DNA from: Stictocephala bisonia
Lineage: Eukaryota; Arthropoda; Insecta; Hemiptera; Membracidae
Assembly: GCA_035578905.1 (NCBI GenBank)
Contig: JAQJVL010000578.1
Location: 372,001-436,000, forward strand
Direction: 5' to 3'
DNA length: 64,000 bases
Shown: piece by piece, positions 40,421-49,979 of the stretch
Layout of the letters: every line of letters begins with the position of its first letter
Numbering within the stretch: position 1 is the first letter of the stretch
The notes under the pieces: generated by a model
The model's input: the letters and a program-made list of their open reading frames with translations, nothing else
Database searches by the model: none
What the model was told of the DNA's origin: nothing
Translations under genes and position numbers: made by a program

Positions 40421-41121
40421 ATCCTGTACAATTAACAAAAAGACTTTTCCGATCATAAAGAAACGAGATGGTGGCCCAAAAATAATTCCAAAGCATTTCT
40501 TATGGCAAAATTGCAAAACATAATTTTTAAGCAATACGCTATTACTTTAAAAATGAGTCTTAAAGACATTAAAATAGTAAAACTCAAAAAGTCAATACTT
40601 AAATTGTGTAAATACTAAGATCAAATATATAATTTGTCTGTTATTATTTTACTATTTATATACTTTACGGGGATTTTCAAAATAATAGGTAATAAAGTAA
40701 CTGCAGTCATTCCTACCTCCATTACTTAGTTTATTTGATTAAAGTTATGATTCACTTACGGTTTTGTAAATTCTTTTGTAGCGTTAAAAAAAATTACTTT
40801 CTGGCGAGTAAAGCCAATTTATAATATATACGTGCTAAAAGACATCGCTTCTCTACCGTCGTATACAACTATTTTGGAAGTATATACTTTTGTGGCCAAC
40901 CACATCATCAACAAAATAACATTTCACGATTAAAATATAATAAACATGTAATTTGTATGTTGTCCTCAAAATATTAATATTTTTGAATATCATACATAAG
41001 CGGTAAAATTTATATTCATTATTTTGCGCTGAAGGATTATGTATTAAAATCTGTTATGGATTCTTAAAGTTGAATTTTGGGCATCTTTGTTCCTATTTTA
41101 TGTTTATGTTTATTTGTTTTG

Positions 41122-41153
<32 letters not shown>

Positions 41154-41630
41154 TCCTGATGTTGTTCTGGTCCCTGAGAAATTCCCCTATTGTATGTAAC
41201 TCATTTACATTATTGTGGACTTTCTTGAGCCAATTACTGTTTGTTTTTCTGTTGTAGAAATGAATTATCTTTTGTGACTGTGCTTTTACCCACCCTGACG
41301 ATACGTGAGTAAAAGCTCATTCTTCCTTTTTTCATGGTGTCTTAGAGGGTTTTGATTTTTGTAAATAGGTTTTTACTATATATTATTTTTATAATTTTAT
41401 TATTTTGAAATTGTTAACCTAATATACATAAATTAGGTTAACAATTTCTGTTATTTATAAATGTGGTTTTATAAATGTGCACCAATGTTTATAAAACATT
41501 TTAGAATTCCATGACAGCGACATTTAATTTCAAATCTCTTTGGCTAACTGAAATGCAAGTTCAATTTTTGGGCCCTAAACTGTATTCATTTCTTTTATGA
41601 TGCATTCCAACCGATGTATTCACCTAGATA
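40421..41630. other. AT-rich stretch with hairpin and poly-T, no gene seen
   Basis: No coding signal. It contains a 25-bp T run (41122-41146) and a perfect 17-bp inverted repeat (41407-41423 with 41432-41448, arms GAAATTGTTAACCTAAT) with an 8-nt loop. Confidence 0.5.
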
Positions 41631-41632
41631 TA

Positions 41633-42155
41633 CAGGGTGGACAGAAGTTAGTGTTAAAAAATTTTTCTGGTGAAACTACAACATATTAGTGACAAAAAAT
41701 GGAAATATTATTATCTTCACCCCAACCATGTTTAATAAATAGACATTTTTATTGTTTTTTTCATAAACATGTTTTGTTTTAGTAAAACTTAGCTTTTACC
41801 ACTCTTCATTAATATTTTTTCCTTTTTGGCGTGATTTTTGAAATCTATACAACATTTTACGTAGGAGTTCAAGGTAAATAAATGTTTTATTGTGAGTTTA
41901 TTATAAACGAATTTGTGACAAAGTAAAATTTTAGGCTTTTTTAAAAATAAGTCACAAGATATACAGGCCGAGGACTTCCTTAAAATAGTTACTGAAGAGA
42001 GGCCAATAACAAAAAAACTTTCCCGTTTTTTAAGCTTTAAAATGATGTAATACAACTGTACTCTCATACTCGTCTTCTAATGGTTAACACAGAATCTATC
42101 CTGAAAAACAAGGTTAGCTTAAAATGCCAAGGGATAATTGAAGTAGTCAAAATAA
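41633..42155. repeat. Left long TIR of transposon 1
   Basis: About 523 bp, the inverse of 43576-44100. It ends at AAGTAGTCAAAATA, where the match to the right arm stops. Confidence 0.9.
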
Positions 42156-42248
42156 CATTATTTTTTTTATTCACTACAGTACGTATGTTATTCACAAGAT
42201 CAACACCTAAAAATAATGAAAGAAGAAAAACACAGAAAATAATGTAAT

Positions 42249-43322
42249 CTACAGAGTATGCTCAAACTGTCTGTCTCCGTTTCTTATGCAAGCCCTTGCA
42301 AGTTTTTGAGAAATCATGGCCCTGACCGTCACATTCACAGTTAATTTGTCTCGCACCTTTTGGGCAGCTACCTGAATTCTGTTTCTCAGTTCTTCTTCTG
42401 AGTTCAAAGGGGCTGAATAAACTTCATTTTTCATCAACCCCCAAACAAAGAAATCCATAGGAGAGAGGTCAGGAGATCTGGCCGGCCAAGGTATGGTTCC
42501 AGCGCGACCTATCCACATAGGGTAGTTTTCCGTCAGCCATTGTCGCACATCATGGGTGAAATGAGGGGGAGCACCGTCTTGCTGGAAAATGATGTTGTCC
42601 CTCTCGTTATAGTCCAGACCAAGTCCATCCAGAAGTGTGGGCAAGGTATGTTGTAAGAAATCTAAATAAGTTTGACAGTTTAAATTTTCTGGAAAAAAGT
42701 GCGGGCCTATAAGTTGATTTCCGATGACACCAGCCCATACGTTGACTTGGAAACGTCTTTGAAAAGAACTTTCTCTGGACACTCTTGGATTTTCTTCGGC
42801 CCAGTGATGCATGTTATGCGTGTTGAAAACGCTAGCCCTAGTAAAGGTAGACTCATCAGTGTACAGGATCTTTCTCAAAAAGTGATATTGCTCAATATCA
42901 CTGTTGAGCAGCCAGCGACAGAACTGTACTTTTGGAGCATGATCATGTGGTTCTAATGATTGAACTTTTGTAAAATGATACGGATAAAAATTATTTTCAT
43001 GTAAAATACTTAATATCTTGCCCTTGGAAACACCAACTTCGCCGGCAAGTTGTCGGCTGCTTGTTTCAGGATTTCGACGAACTAAATTTAGAACTCGATC
43101 ATCCAAGCCTACATCTCGGAGAGCAGGACCTACCTCGTTTGGCTGCCTGTGAACACTTCCTCTCTCCAACAAACGCTGATGTAGCCTCGAAAAAACTTGA
43201 GTGCTAGGCACTCTACGATCTGGATAACGTAATTGGTATTCTCTTTGAGCAGCCAGTGCATTTCCGTCACAAAAACCATACACGAAGTGCATCTCCGCAT
43301 ACTCTCGCGTTGAAAACTCCAA
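42249..43322 (-). CDS. DDD transposase of transposon 1 (357 aa)
   Basis: Full-length, uninterrupted mariner/Tc1-superfamily transposase that would cut and rejoin element ends at TA sites. The first ~120 residues carry the DNA-binding helix-turn-helix pair seen in DUF4817-type insect transposases (for example SSRQLAGEVGVSKGKILSIL near 88-107). The catalytic core follows: D156 in YTDES, D249 in FQQDGAPPHF, and D290 in SPDLSPMDFF, giving 40 residues between the second and third acids. Unlike its sister at 55976-57064, it lacks a GRPR AT-hook linker and has RQPNEVGPALRD there. The first Met is used, giving a length normal for the family (330-370). The frame is intact, so activity is possible but unproven. 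Confidence 0.92.
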   Translation of the reverse strand: MEFSTREYAEMHFVYGFCDGNALAAQREYQLRYPDRRVPSTQVFSRLHQRLLERGSVHRQPNEVGPALRDVGLDDRVLNLVRRNPETSSRQLAGEVGVSKGKILSILHENNFYPYHFTKVQSLEPHDHAPKVQFCRWLLNSDIEQYHFLRKILYTDESTFTRASVFNTHNMHHWAEENPRVSRESSFQRRFQVNVWAGVIGNQLIGPHFFPENLNCQTYLDFLQHTLPTLLDGLGLDYNERDNIIFQQDGAPPHFTHDVRQWLTENYPMWIGRAGTIPWPARSPDLSPMDFFVWGLMKNEVYSAPLNSEEELRNRIQVAAQKVRDKLTVNVTVRAMISQKLARACIRNGDRQFEHTL

Positions 43323-43575
43323 GACAGCTTCTACTCTACTACAAAATTAACAGGAAACAGTCTACAACAGATAAGGCCTGCTGGAAGACAAATTAAAACC
43401 GGAACAACTTTGTTTCTATGCAGTTCTCCCCTTTTGAATGTGGGTATAAGAGAAAGTGGACTTTGGATGATCTGATAAGATTAGTATTTGTGTGGTATTT
43501 ACTAAGCTATGGAAAGTAATTCACTGTTTAAATATGAAATTTCAACATTTATAGGCATTACCTTAAATTTAAACT

Positions 43576-44100
43576 GTATTTTGACTACTTCAATGATCCC
43601 TTGGTATTTTAAGCAAACCTTGTTTTTCAGGATAGATTCTGTATTAACCATTAGAAGACGAGTATGAGAGTACAGTTGTATTACATCATTTTAAAGCTTA
43701 AAAAACGGGTAAGTTTTTTCTGTTATTGGCCTCTCTTAAGTAACTATTTTAAGGAAGTCCTCGGCCTGTATATCTTGTGACTTATTTTTAAAAAAGCCTA
43801 AAATTTCACTTTGTCACAAATTCGTTTATAATAAACTCACAATAAAACATTTCTTTACCTTGAATTCCTATGTAAAATGTTGTGTAGATTTCAAAAAAAC
43901 ACGCCAAAAAGGAAAAAATGTTAATGAATAGTGGTGAAAACTAAGTTTAACTAAAACAAAACATGTTTATTAAAAAAACAATAAAAATGTCTATTTATTA
44001 AACATGGTTGGGTGAAGATAATAATATTTCCATTTTATTGTCACTAATATGTCGTAGATTCACCAGAAAAATTTTTTAACACTAACTTCTGTCCACCCTG
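43576..44100. repeat. Right long TIR of transposon 1
   Basis: About 525 bp, the inverse of 41633-42155. It lies about 250 bp upstream of the transposase start, so the promoter is probably within it or in the gap. Confidence 0.9.
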
Positions 44101-44102
44101 TA

Positions 44103-45370
44103 TATAGTGGTCGACTCTCTATTTTTTTTACTACTTATTCTTAGGTTTTTGGGTGAGCTTTAAATGTTCGTTGAACATTTTATAATGACATCATGAGTAT
44201 AATTATTTTGCTTATTTTGTATTTTTCAGTTTTAATTTCTACTTCTAACCAATCCTAGCCAAAAGGGCTATATTCAATGTAGTTGCATTTTAAACTTTTA
44301 GTTCATAGTTTAAGTCCACTATTTTATTCAAATGTTCGGTTAAATTCTTTCGCCACCTTTTCTTAAGCTTAATTTACAAGCAACGCTGACAGTCCAACCC
44401 ACTCTCTAATTCCTGTTATCTTAACCTAATTCTCTTATTACTGATATTAGGGATTTTTTGTATTTCAATAATAAACTATTGAATCGTATGCTTTTTGAAA
44501 ATCGATAAAAGTAATTTCGTAAGATTTATTTCCAAGTATACAGACATTCGTATAATGAAACACAACCTTTTAATGTTTTTAGTTTTTTATTTCTTCTATT
44601 TATTAAACTTACTCTAGGAATAAAACAGGAATAAATAATTAAACTGAAACTTGACAATACCTAACTGATATTTCAACTAGTGTAAAGCTATACGTATCTT
44701 TTTGGACATGTAAATACTAGTCGTACATTAAAAATACGCAAATATTTAACATATTGCTTCTGTTTACGCAAACTGATGAAAGAAACGAACTTGAAGATGT
44801 CAAGCCTTATCGTTCTTGGATCAAGGCACAATGCGAAGAACATTAGCACGTTAATTACTGGAAGCCCAGATAGTTTATGAGCCAGTTCACTCCAGCAGTT
44901 GAAAGCCTTCCTTCACCTTTTACTTCTCCTCTCGGTGAGGCAGTCTCATTAAATAATTGTCCAAACAGCATAAATCATCTCTTGACGTTATTTGTTTCTT
45001 AGACTCACGTCAGTAAAAAGTATTATTTTACGAAATTCAAAATATAAAAGAAATGTTAAAGTACGTCTTGTTAATTTGTAAGCCGTATTTTGGAACTCTG
45101 TATTTAAATAACTTATTGAATTTATTTATTTATTTCATTAATTTGTATACAAAATCTAGGTATCTCCAAGTTGTGCATGAGGTCTTACACTAAAAAAAAA
45201 AAAACTTGATACAGAAAATACATGTTTTTGTTATTTTAATTTTTTTATAGAAATTATCAACATTGGGTAGTTTAAGGCAGGTAACTATCTTTAAATATAA
45301 ATATTTTAGCTTATTTTTATTATTTTGCTAACTAGCGTTACAAAGCAAAAGCAAGTTCTAGTTCATACTA
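44103..45370. other. AT-rich intergenic stretch, no gene seen
   Basis: Sequence between transposon 1 and the DUF7869-like unit. No exon, RNA or repeat is recognised beyond short homopolymers (A12 near 45193). Confidence 0.45.
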
Positions 45371-45525
45371 ACTATTATTACTGCAGAAAGGCAACTTGTC
45401 CTTCATATTCACATTTTCAGTTTATTGTTGAAAATGGTTGTTAATAGATCAACAGATCGTTTACTGCAAAAAGAACACTTGCCCATGCATTAATAATGGC
45501 CATAGAAACATTGCAAACATTCTGT

Positions 45526-45574
45526 TTACTGCAGACAGGGAACAAGTCCCGGACTAGTTTCCTGTCTGCTGTAA
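45526..45574. repeat. Abutting inverted pair of the 24-bp iteron
   Basis: Left half TTACTGCAGACAGGGAACAA (plus GTCC) and right half GGACTAGTTTCCTGTCTGCT (plus GTAA) form a 49-bp imperfect palindrome, about 155 bp upstream of the first ATG of the coding block. It could be an operator-like or transposase-binding site. Confidence 0.75.
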
Positions 45575-45728
45575 ATAAGATTTTTAAGGGGCGCTGAGGT
45601 GGCCAGTTTTCGAACTACGGTCAGTCATTTGACAGTTAATTTCATTTCCCCAGATCAAACGTTTTGTTTACGTCTTCAGCAGTTCATACCGCTTATGTTA
45701 TTGTGAATTTATTTCGTAGTTAAATAAC

Positions 45729-46682
45729 ATGAGTAGCAGGAAACCGTTAGAAATAACCTCCCTTAAGAAAACCACAGCTGAATGTGTAAAGGACCCCAAA
45801 GAAAAAAATTGGCATCTGTATTGATTACATGGCCAATACCTGTTCAGGATACATACTACGTTCGGCAACTCACCGTGAATGTTTTCGGTGTCCACAATCT
45901 ATAGGTACTCGGCAAATGACTGTTTTCATTTACCACGAAGGTGAGGGAGGTAAGGGCTCTAATGAAGTATGCACAATGTTGAATTGGTATATTACCAATA
46001 AAATTGATAAGGATGTCAAAACCTTATACCTTTATGGTGACAACTGTTCTGGCCAAAATAAAAACAACAGTTTGGTAAGAATGATGATGGGACTTTGTGA
46101 AATTAAACGCTTCAATGAAATTAAAATTATATTCCCCATCAGAGGACATTCATTTATGCCCAATGATATGGATTTCGGAATAATTTCGAGGAAGCTAAAG
46201 AAAGAAGAACGGTATTATTCTTTAGAAGAAGTAATTGAGCTAATAAAAACTTCCTCACAAATCAATGACAAATTTTCTATTGTTCAAATGAAATTCAGTG
46301 ATTTCATTGACTACTGTTCTTGGTGGCCAGGGTATTACAAAATGACTCCTATGGTTAAGCTGTCCCAAAGCAACTTAAAATAAAATTTAGTATTTCAAAA
46401 TACCGTCAAATTACTTTTTCATCTGAAACTCCCCACAGTGTCAAGTGTAACATGAACATTTCTGGTTTGGAAGAAGACACTTTTAGGCTCAGGAACTCTA
46501 CTGACGGATTTCAATTACCTTCAAAACGAGCCTACAATGCTGTGCTGCCCATAGATAGTAAAAAAATTGATGATATCAAAAAAACGTTGGTATACATCCC
46601 TGATGATAAGATGCAGTTTTGGAATTCAGTAACATTATGGCCTACTACAACGGTAACACGAGCTGATGACGAAGATGAATAA
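45729..46682 (+). pseudogene. DUF7869-like (DDE-transposase-related) gene, frameshifted
   Basis: A possible start at 45729 (MSSRKPLEITSLKKTTAE) runs into TGA after 31 codons. The main frame (open from about 45797, ATG 45829-46383) then encodes the conserved part: VFIYHEGEGGKGSNEV near residue 32, the YLYGDNCSGQNKNN motif near 67-80 and a FPIRGHSFMPNDMDFG segment near 102-117. These are the Asp/Gln/Asn and His/Asp motifs of DUF7869 proteins, numerous in insect genomes and thought related to DDE transposases. The coding sense shifts frame near 46370 and continues without stops through 46452-46682, ending DDEDE. Family members are usually longer at the N-terminus, so an internal or 5' deletion is likely. 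Two frame changes mark it as decayed, or as mis-sequenced. Confidence 0.65.
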
Positions 46683-47126
46683 AATACATGGCTTCAAATT
46701 TCAAACATTATTCTGATGTTGTTTACGACAATAAATTATGTTTATTTGGGTAATTGGGTATTGTATTTTTTTAAATCAACTCTTATAAAAACTGGTTTGA
46801 ATATAATTATTTACTGCAGAAAGGGAACTTGTCGATGACAAAAAAAATTCTCTCCCTCCACCCCATTGAACAATTACTATTTCATTTTGCATATTTAAGT
46901 CTGGCGTAAATATAGTTAGATATTTATAAAATAAATTATGAATAAAAACATTTATTTATATGTTTAAACAGTTTTATGTATCTCCTGAAAAGTTAAAAAA
47001 AACGGACATGTTGCCTTTCTGCAGTAAGCGAAGCTAGTTATAAAACAAATAAATATTTTTTCTTGTAAAATATCCACTAAAAGGCATAGCCAAAAAGAAA
47101 CATTTTTACCACAGCAAGATAAATTA

Positions 47127-47605
47127 ACATCTACATTTAACTGTAGTATGTCAAAACAATATGCTGTACCCTTTTGACATCCACATTTAACTGTAGTATG
47201 TGAAAACAATGTGCTGTACTCTTTTGACATTCACATTTAACTGTAGTATGTGAAAACAATGTGCTGTACTCTTTTGACATTCACATTTAACTGTAGTATG
47301 TGAAAACAATGTGCTGTACTCTTTTGACATCCACATTTAACTGTAGTATGTGAAAACAATGTGCTGTACTCTTTTGACATCCACATTTAACTGTAGTATG
47401 TGAAAACAATGTGCTGTACTCTTTTGACATCCACATTTAACTGTAGTATGTGAAAACAATGTGCTGTACTCTTTTGACATCCACATTTAACTGTAGTATG
47501 TGAAAACAATGTGCTGTACTCTTTTGACATTCACATTTAACTGTAGTATGTGAAAACAATGTGCTGTACTCTTTTGACATCCACATTTAACTGTAGTATT
47601 TCAAA
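47127..47605. repeat. 50-bp satellite, subfamily 1
   Basis: About 9.5 units with CTTTTGACATCCACATTTAA, CTGTAGTATGTG and AAAACAATGTGCTGTACT. The exact period is 50 bp (47171, 47221, 47271). Units are nearly identical, with a T/C difference in TTCACA versus TCCACA. It begins 100 bp after the last iteron of the preceding unit. Confidence 0.95.
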
Positions 47606-48405
47606 AATTCTTATATATCCTTCCGAAATCCAGATTTGACTGTAGTAAGTCTAACCATTGTTATATATCCTTCCGACATACAGATTTAATTTTAGTAAGT
47701 CAAACCATTGTTATATATCCTTCCGACATACAGATTTAACTTTAGTAAGTTAAACCATTGTTATATATCCTTCCGACATACAGATTTAACTTTAGTAAGT
47801 CAAACCATTGTTATATATCCTTTTGACATACAGATTTAACTTTAGTAAGTCAAACCATTGTTATATATCCTTTTGACATACAGATTTAACTTTAGTAAGT
47901 CAAACCATTGTTATATATCCTTCCGACATACAGATTTAATTTTAGTAAGTCAAACCATTGTTATATATCCTTCCGACATACAGATTTAACTTTAGTAAGT
48001 CAAACCATTGTTATATATCCTTCCGACATACAGATTTAACTTTAGTAAGTCAAACCATTGTTATATATCCTTCCGACATACAGATTTCACTTTAGTAAGT
48101 CAAACCATTGTTATATATCCTTCTGACATACAGATTTCACTTTAGTAAGTCAAACCATTGTTATATATCCTTCCGACATACAGATTTATCTTTAGTAAGT
48201 CAAACCATTGTTATATATCCTTTTGACATACAGATTTAACTTTAGTAAGTCAAACCATTGTTATATATCCTTCTGACATACAGATTTATCTTTAGTAAGT
48301 CAAACCATTGTTATATATCCTTTTGACATACAGATTTATCTTTAGTAAGTCAAACCATTGTTATATATCCTTTTGACATACAGATTTAACTTTAGTAAGT
48401 CCAAC
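47606..48405. repeat. 50-bp satellite, subfamily 2
   Basis: About 16 units with CTTTAGTAAGTCAAACCATT and GTTATATATCCTTCCGACAT, also at a 50-bp period. It aligns with subfamily 1 through GACATNCAGATTTAAC and TAGTAAGTCAAA but differs at roughly a third of positions. The switch between subfamilies happens within one or two hybrid units at about 47595-47650. Confidence 0.95.
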
Positions 48406-48664
48406 CAATTAAGCATACAATTTTGACATGTACATTTATTTATATCATTTTGTACCTCAAACCAATGTGTATTATGTTTGTACAAAGGGCGAATATATGA
48501 CTAAAAAGGCCTCTCATACTATTAGCCCTAAGTTTGTTGATCTTAATCGAGTTACCCTAATTTTGTTTAAATTTCTTATATTTCATGTTAGTTCTCGTAC
48601 AATATGAACATTCGTTGATCTTTCTCAGTTGATATAACATGATATACTGTAGTAAACGATTATG

Positions 48665-48702
<38 letters not shown>

Positions 48703-49165
48703 CAATCTCTTGGTGGTTTACCTTGGAAAGTAAGAATTAGAAACCTTATAATTGATTATTTTGTCAGTTACACGACGAGAAATAGGTTCAGCACGGAACC
48801 ATGAAGGAAATAACTGATTTTCCTAGCAAGAGGATTAAAATGATTTGAGAGTATGGAATGGAGTTTTAAGTCACTGGTGTTGGACAGACATGGTAGAGGA
48901 AGTGGCTGAAGACTTGTAGTTAGTGGCTGAGGACTTGTAGTTAGTGGCTGGGTCAAGGAGCCTAGACTCGCCACATCCCCGATAGCGGAAAGTCGTTATA
49001 GATTTCTATCACACACTTCACCCATCATAGTGAATGTGGTTAATGACGATAGACACTCAACAATTGTTATTGCTTCAACAGTCTCCGTGATCATTATCAA
49101 TTACTTGACTAAGAATTATATATATTGGATTAAAATATGTTTTATATCTCAAATATTTTACCTAT
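48406..49165. other. Intergenic, no gene seen
   Basis: Contains a (TA)n microsatellite at about 48668-48700. A short TAGTTAGTGGCTGAGGACT-type duplication lies near 48918-48950. No gene is recognised. Confidence 0.45.
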
Positions 49166-49168
49166 AAT

Positions 49169-49325
49169 TCAGTACAATTGAACGTCTTACAACAAAAATC
49201 TATTACAATTTAAGCACAAAATGAACAAATATATTACAATACAAGAACAAAATGCACAAATATTATCGTGATCCGATTTCGGTGAACTACGCTCACCTTC
49301 CTCAGACCAGAGGGATTCACAAAAG
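49169..49325. repeat. Fold-back repeat family, solo copy
   Basis: One arm plus the central GATTTCGGTGAACTACGCTC and CCTCAGACCAGAGGGATT segment of the element at 49709-49975, in the same orientation. The second arm is missing. Confidence 0.75.
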
Positions 49326-49708
49326 AATTATTCATAATCAGTCATTTCCCCCGGCATACGATGTGTTTCATATTTAACAATATACTTATTGTTGTCGTCC
49401 ATTATCATTAACTTCGTTTTGTTAATCACTGTTTAAATAATTTAATGAACACTGACAAAAAAAGTGTATTTTTATTTTTAAGACAGATCATTTTTAAATC
49501 TAAGATCTTAGGATTCTTAAGCGTCTGGTTATGACTAAAATCTAGATTGTTCGGTGATAACCGAATCGACACCGATACCACTGAGGATACAACATAGCAG
49601 CATTGCGAAACGCCTGGTGATATTGCAAATAATACCTTGGCGTAATTGTTGCCAAGAAACCTAGAATCTAGTTTTAAATATTTATATTGCTGGATACAAA
49701 AATAAAAT

Positions 49709-49975
49709 TCAGTACAAGTAAACGTCACACAACACAAATCTAATACAATATAAGAACAAAATGCACAAATATATTACAATACAAGTACAAAATGCACAAA
49801 TATTATGGTGATCGATTTCGGTGAACCACGCTCACTTTCCTCAGACCAGAGCAATTAACAAGATATTTGAGGGATCACCATAATATTTTTGCACTTTGTA
49901 CTTGTGTTGTAATATGTTTGTGCATTTTGTGCTTATATTGTAATAGATTTGTGTTGTGTGACATTTACTTGTGCT
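49709..49975. mobile_element. Fold-back (snap-back) MITE-like element
   Basis: Left arm 49709-49810 and right arm 49873-49975 are inverse copies of about 103 bp flanking a 62-bp centre. Each arm contains two diverged direct copies of TACAATATAAGAACAAAATG-type sequence. It is non-coding. The overlap with an open frame at 49426-49737 is incidental. Confidence 0.82.
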
Positions 49976-49979
49976 GTAT

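Larger units (their letters stand above)
41633..44100 (-). mobile_element. Complete mariner/Tc1-superfamily transposon 1 (long TIRs)
   Basis: A 2468-bp element bounded by CAGGGTGGACAGAAG on the left and its reverse complement CTTCTGTCCACCCTG on the right, with TA target-site duplications at 41631-41632 and 44101-44102. The inverted repeats are about 523-525 bp long, far longer than the 20-40 bp usual for mariner. A single transposase gene lies on the minus strand between them. Arms differ by scattered substitutions and small indels, so the insertion is young to moderately old. Confidence 0.93.
45378..47027 (+). mobile_element. Putative mobile unit: DUF7869-like block bracketed by ~24-bp iterons
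   Basis: The word TTACTGCAGAAAGGCAACTT (plus GTCC), or variants of it, occurs at 45378-45401, 45461-45484 and 45526-45550 (direct), 45551-45574 (inverted), 46811-46833 (direct) and 47004-47027 (inverted). Four copies lie upstream of the coding block and two downstream; the outermost pair faces inward. This is the layout of subterminal transposase-binding repeats, but exact termini and target duplications are not resolved. Confidence 0.5.

Noticed and set aside
42699..42956. 85-codon plus-strand ORF inside transposon 1
   Set aside because: Antisense to the transposase catalytic core.
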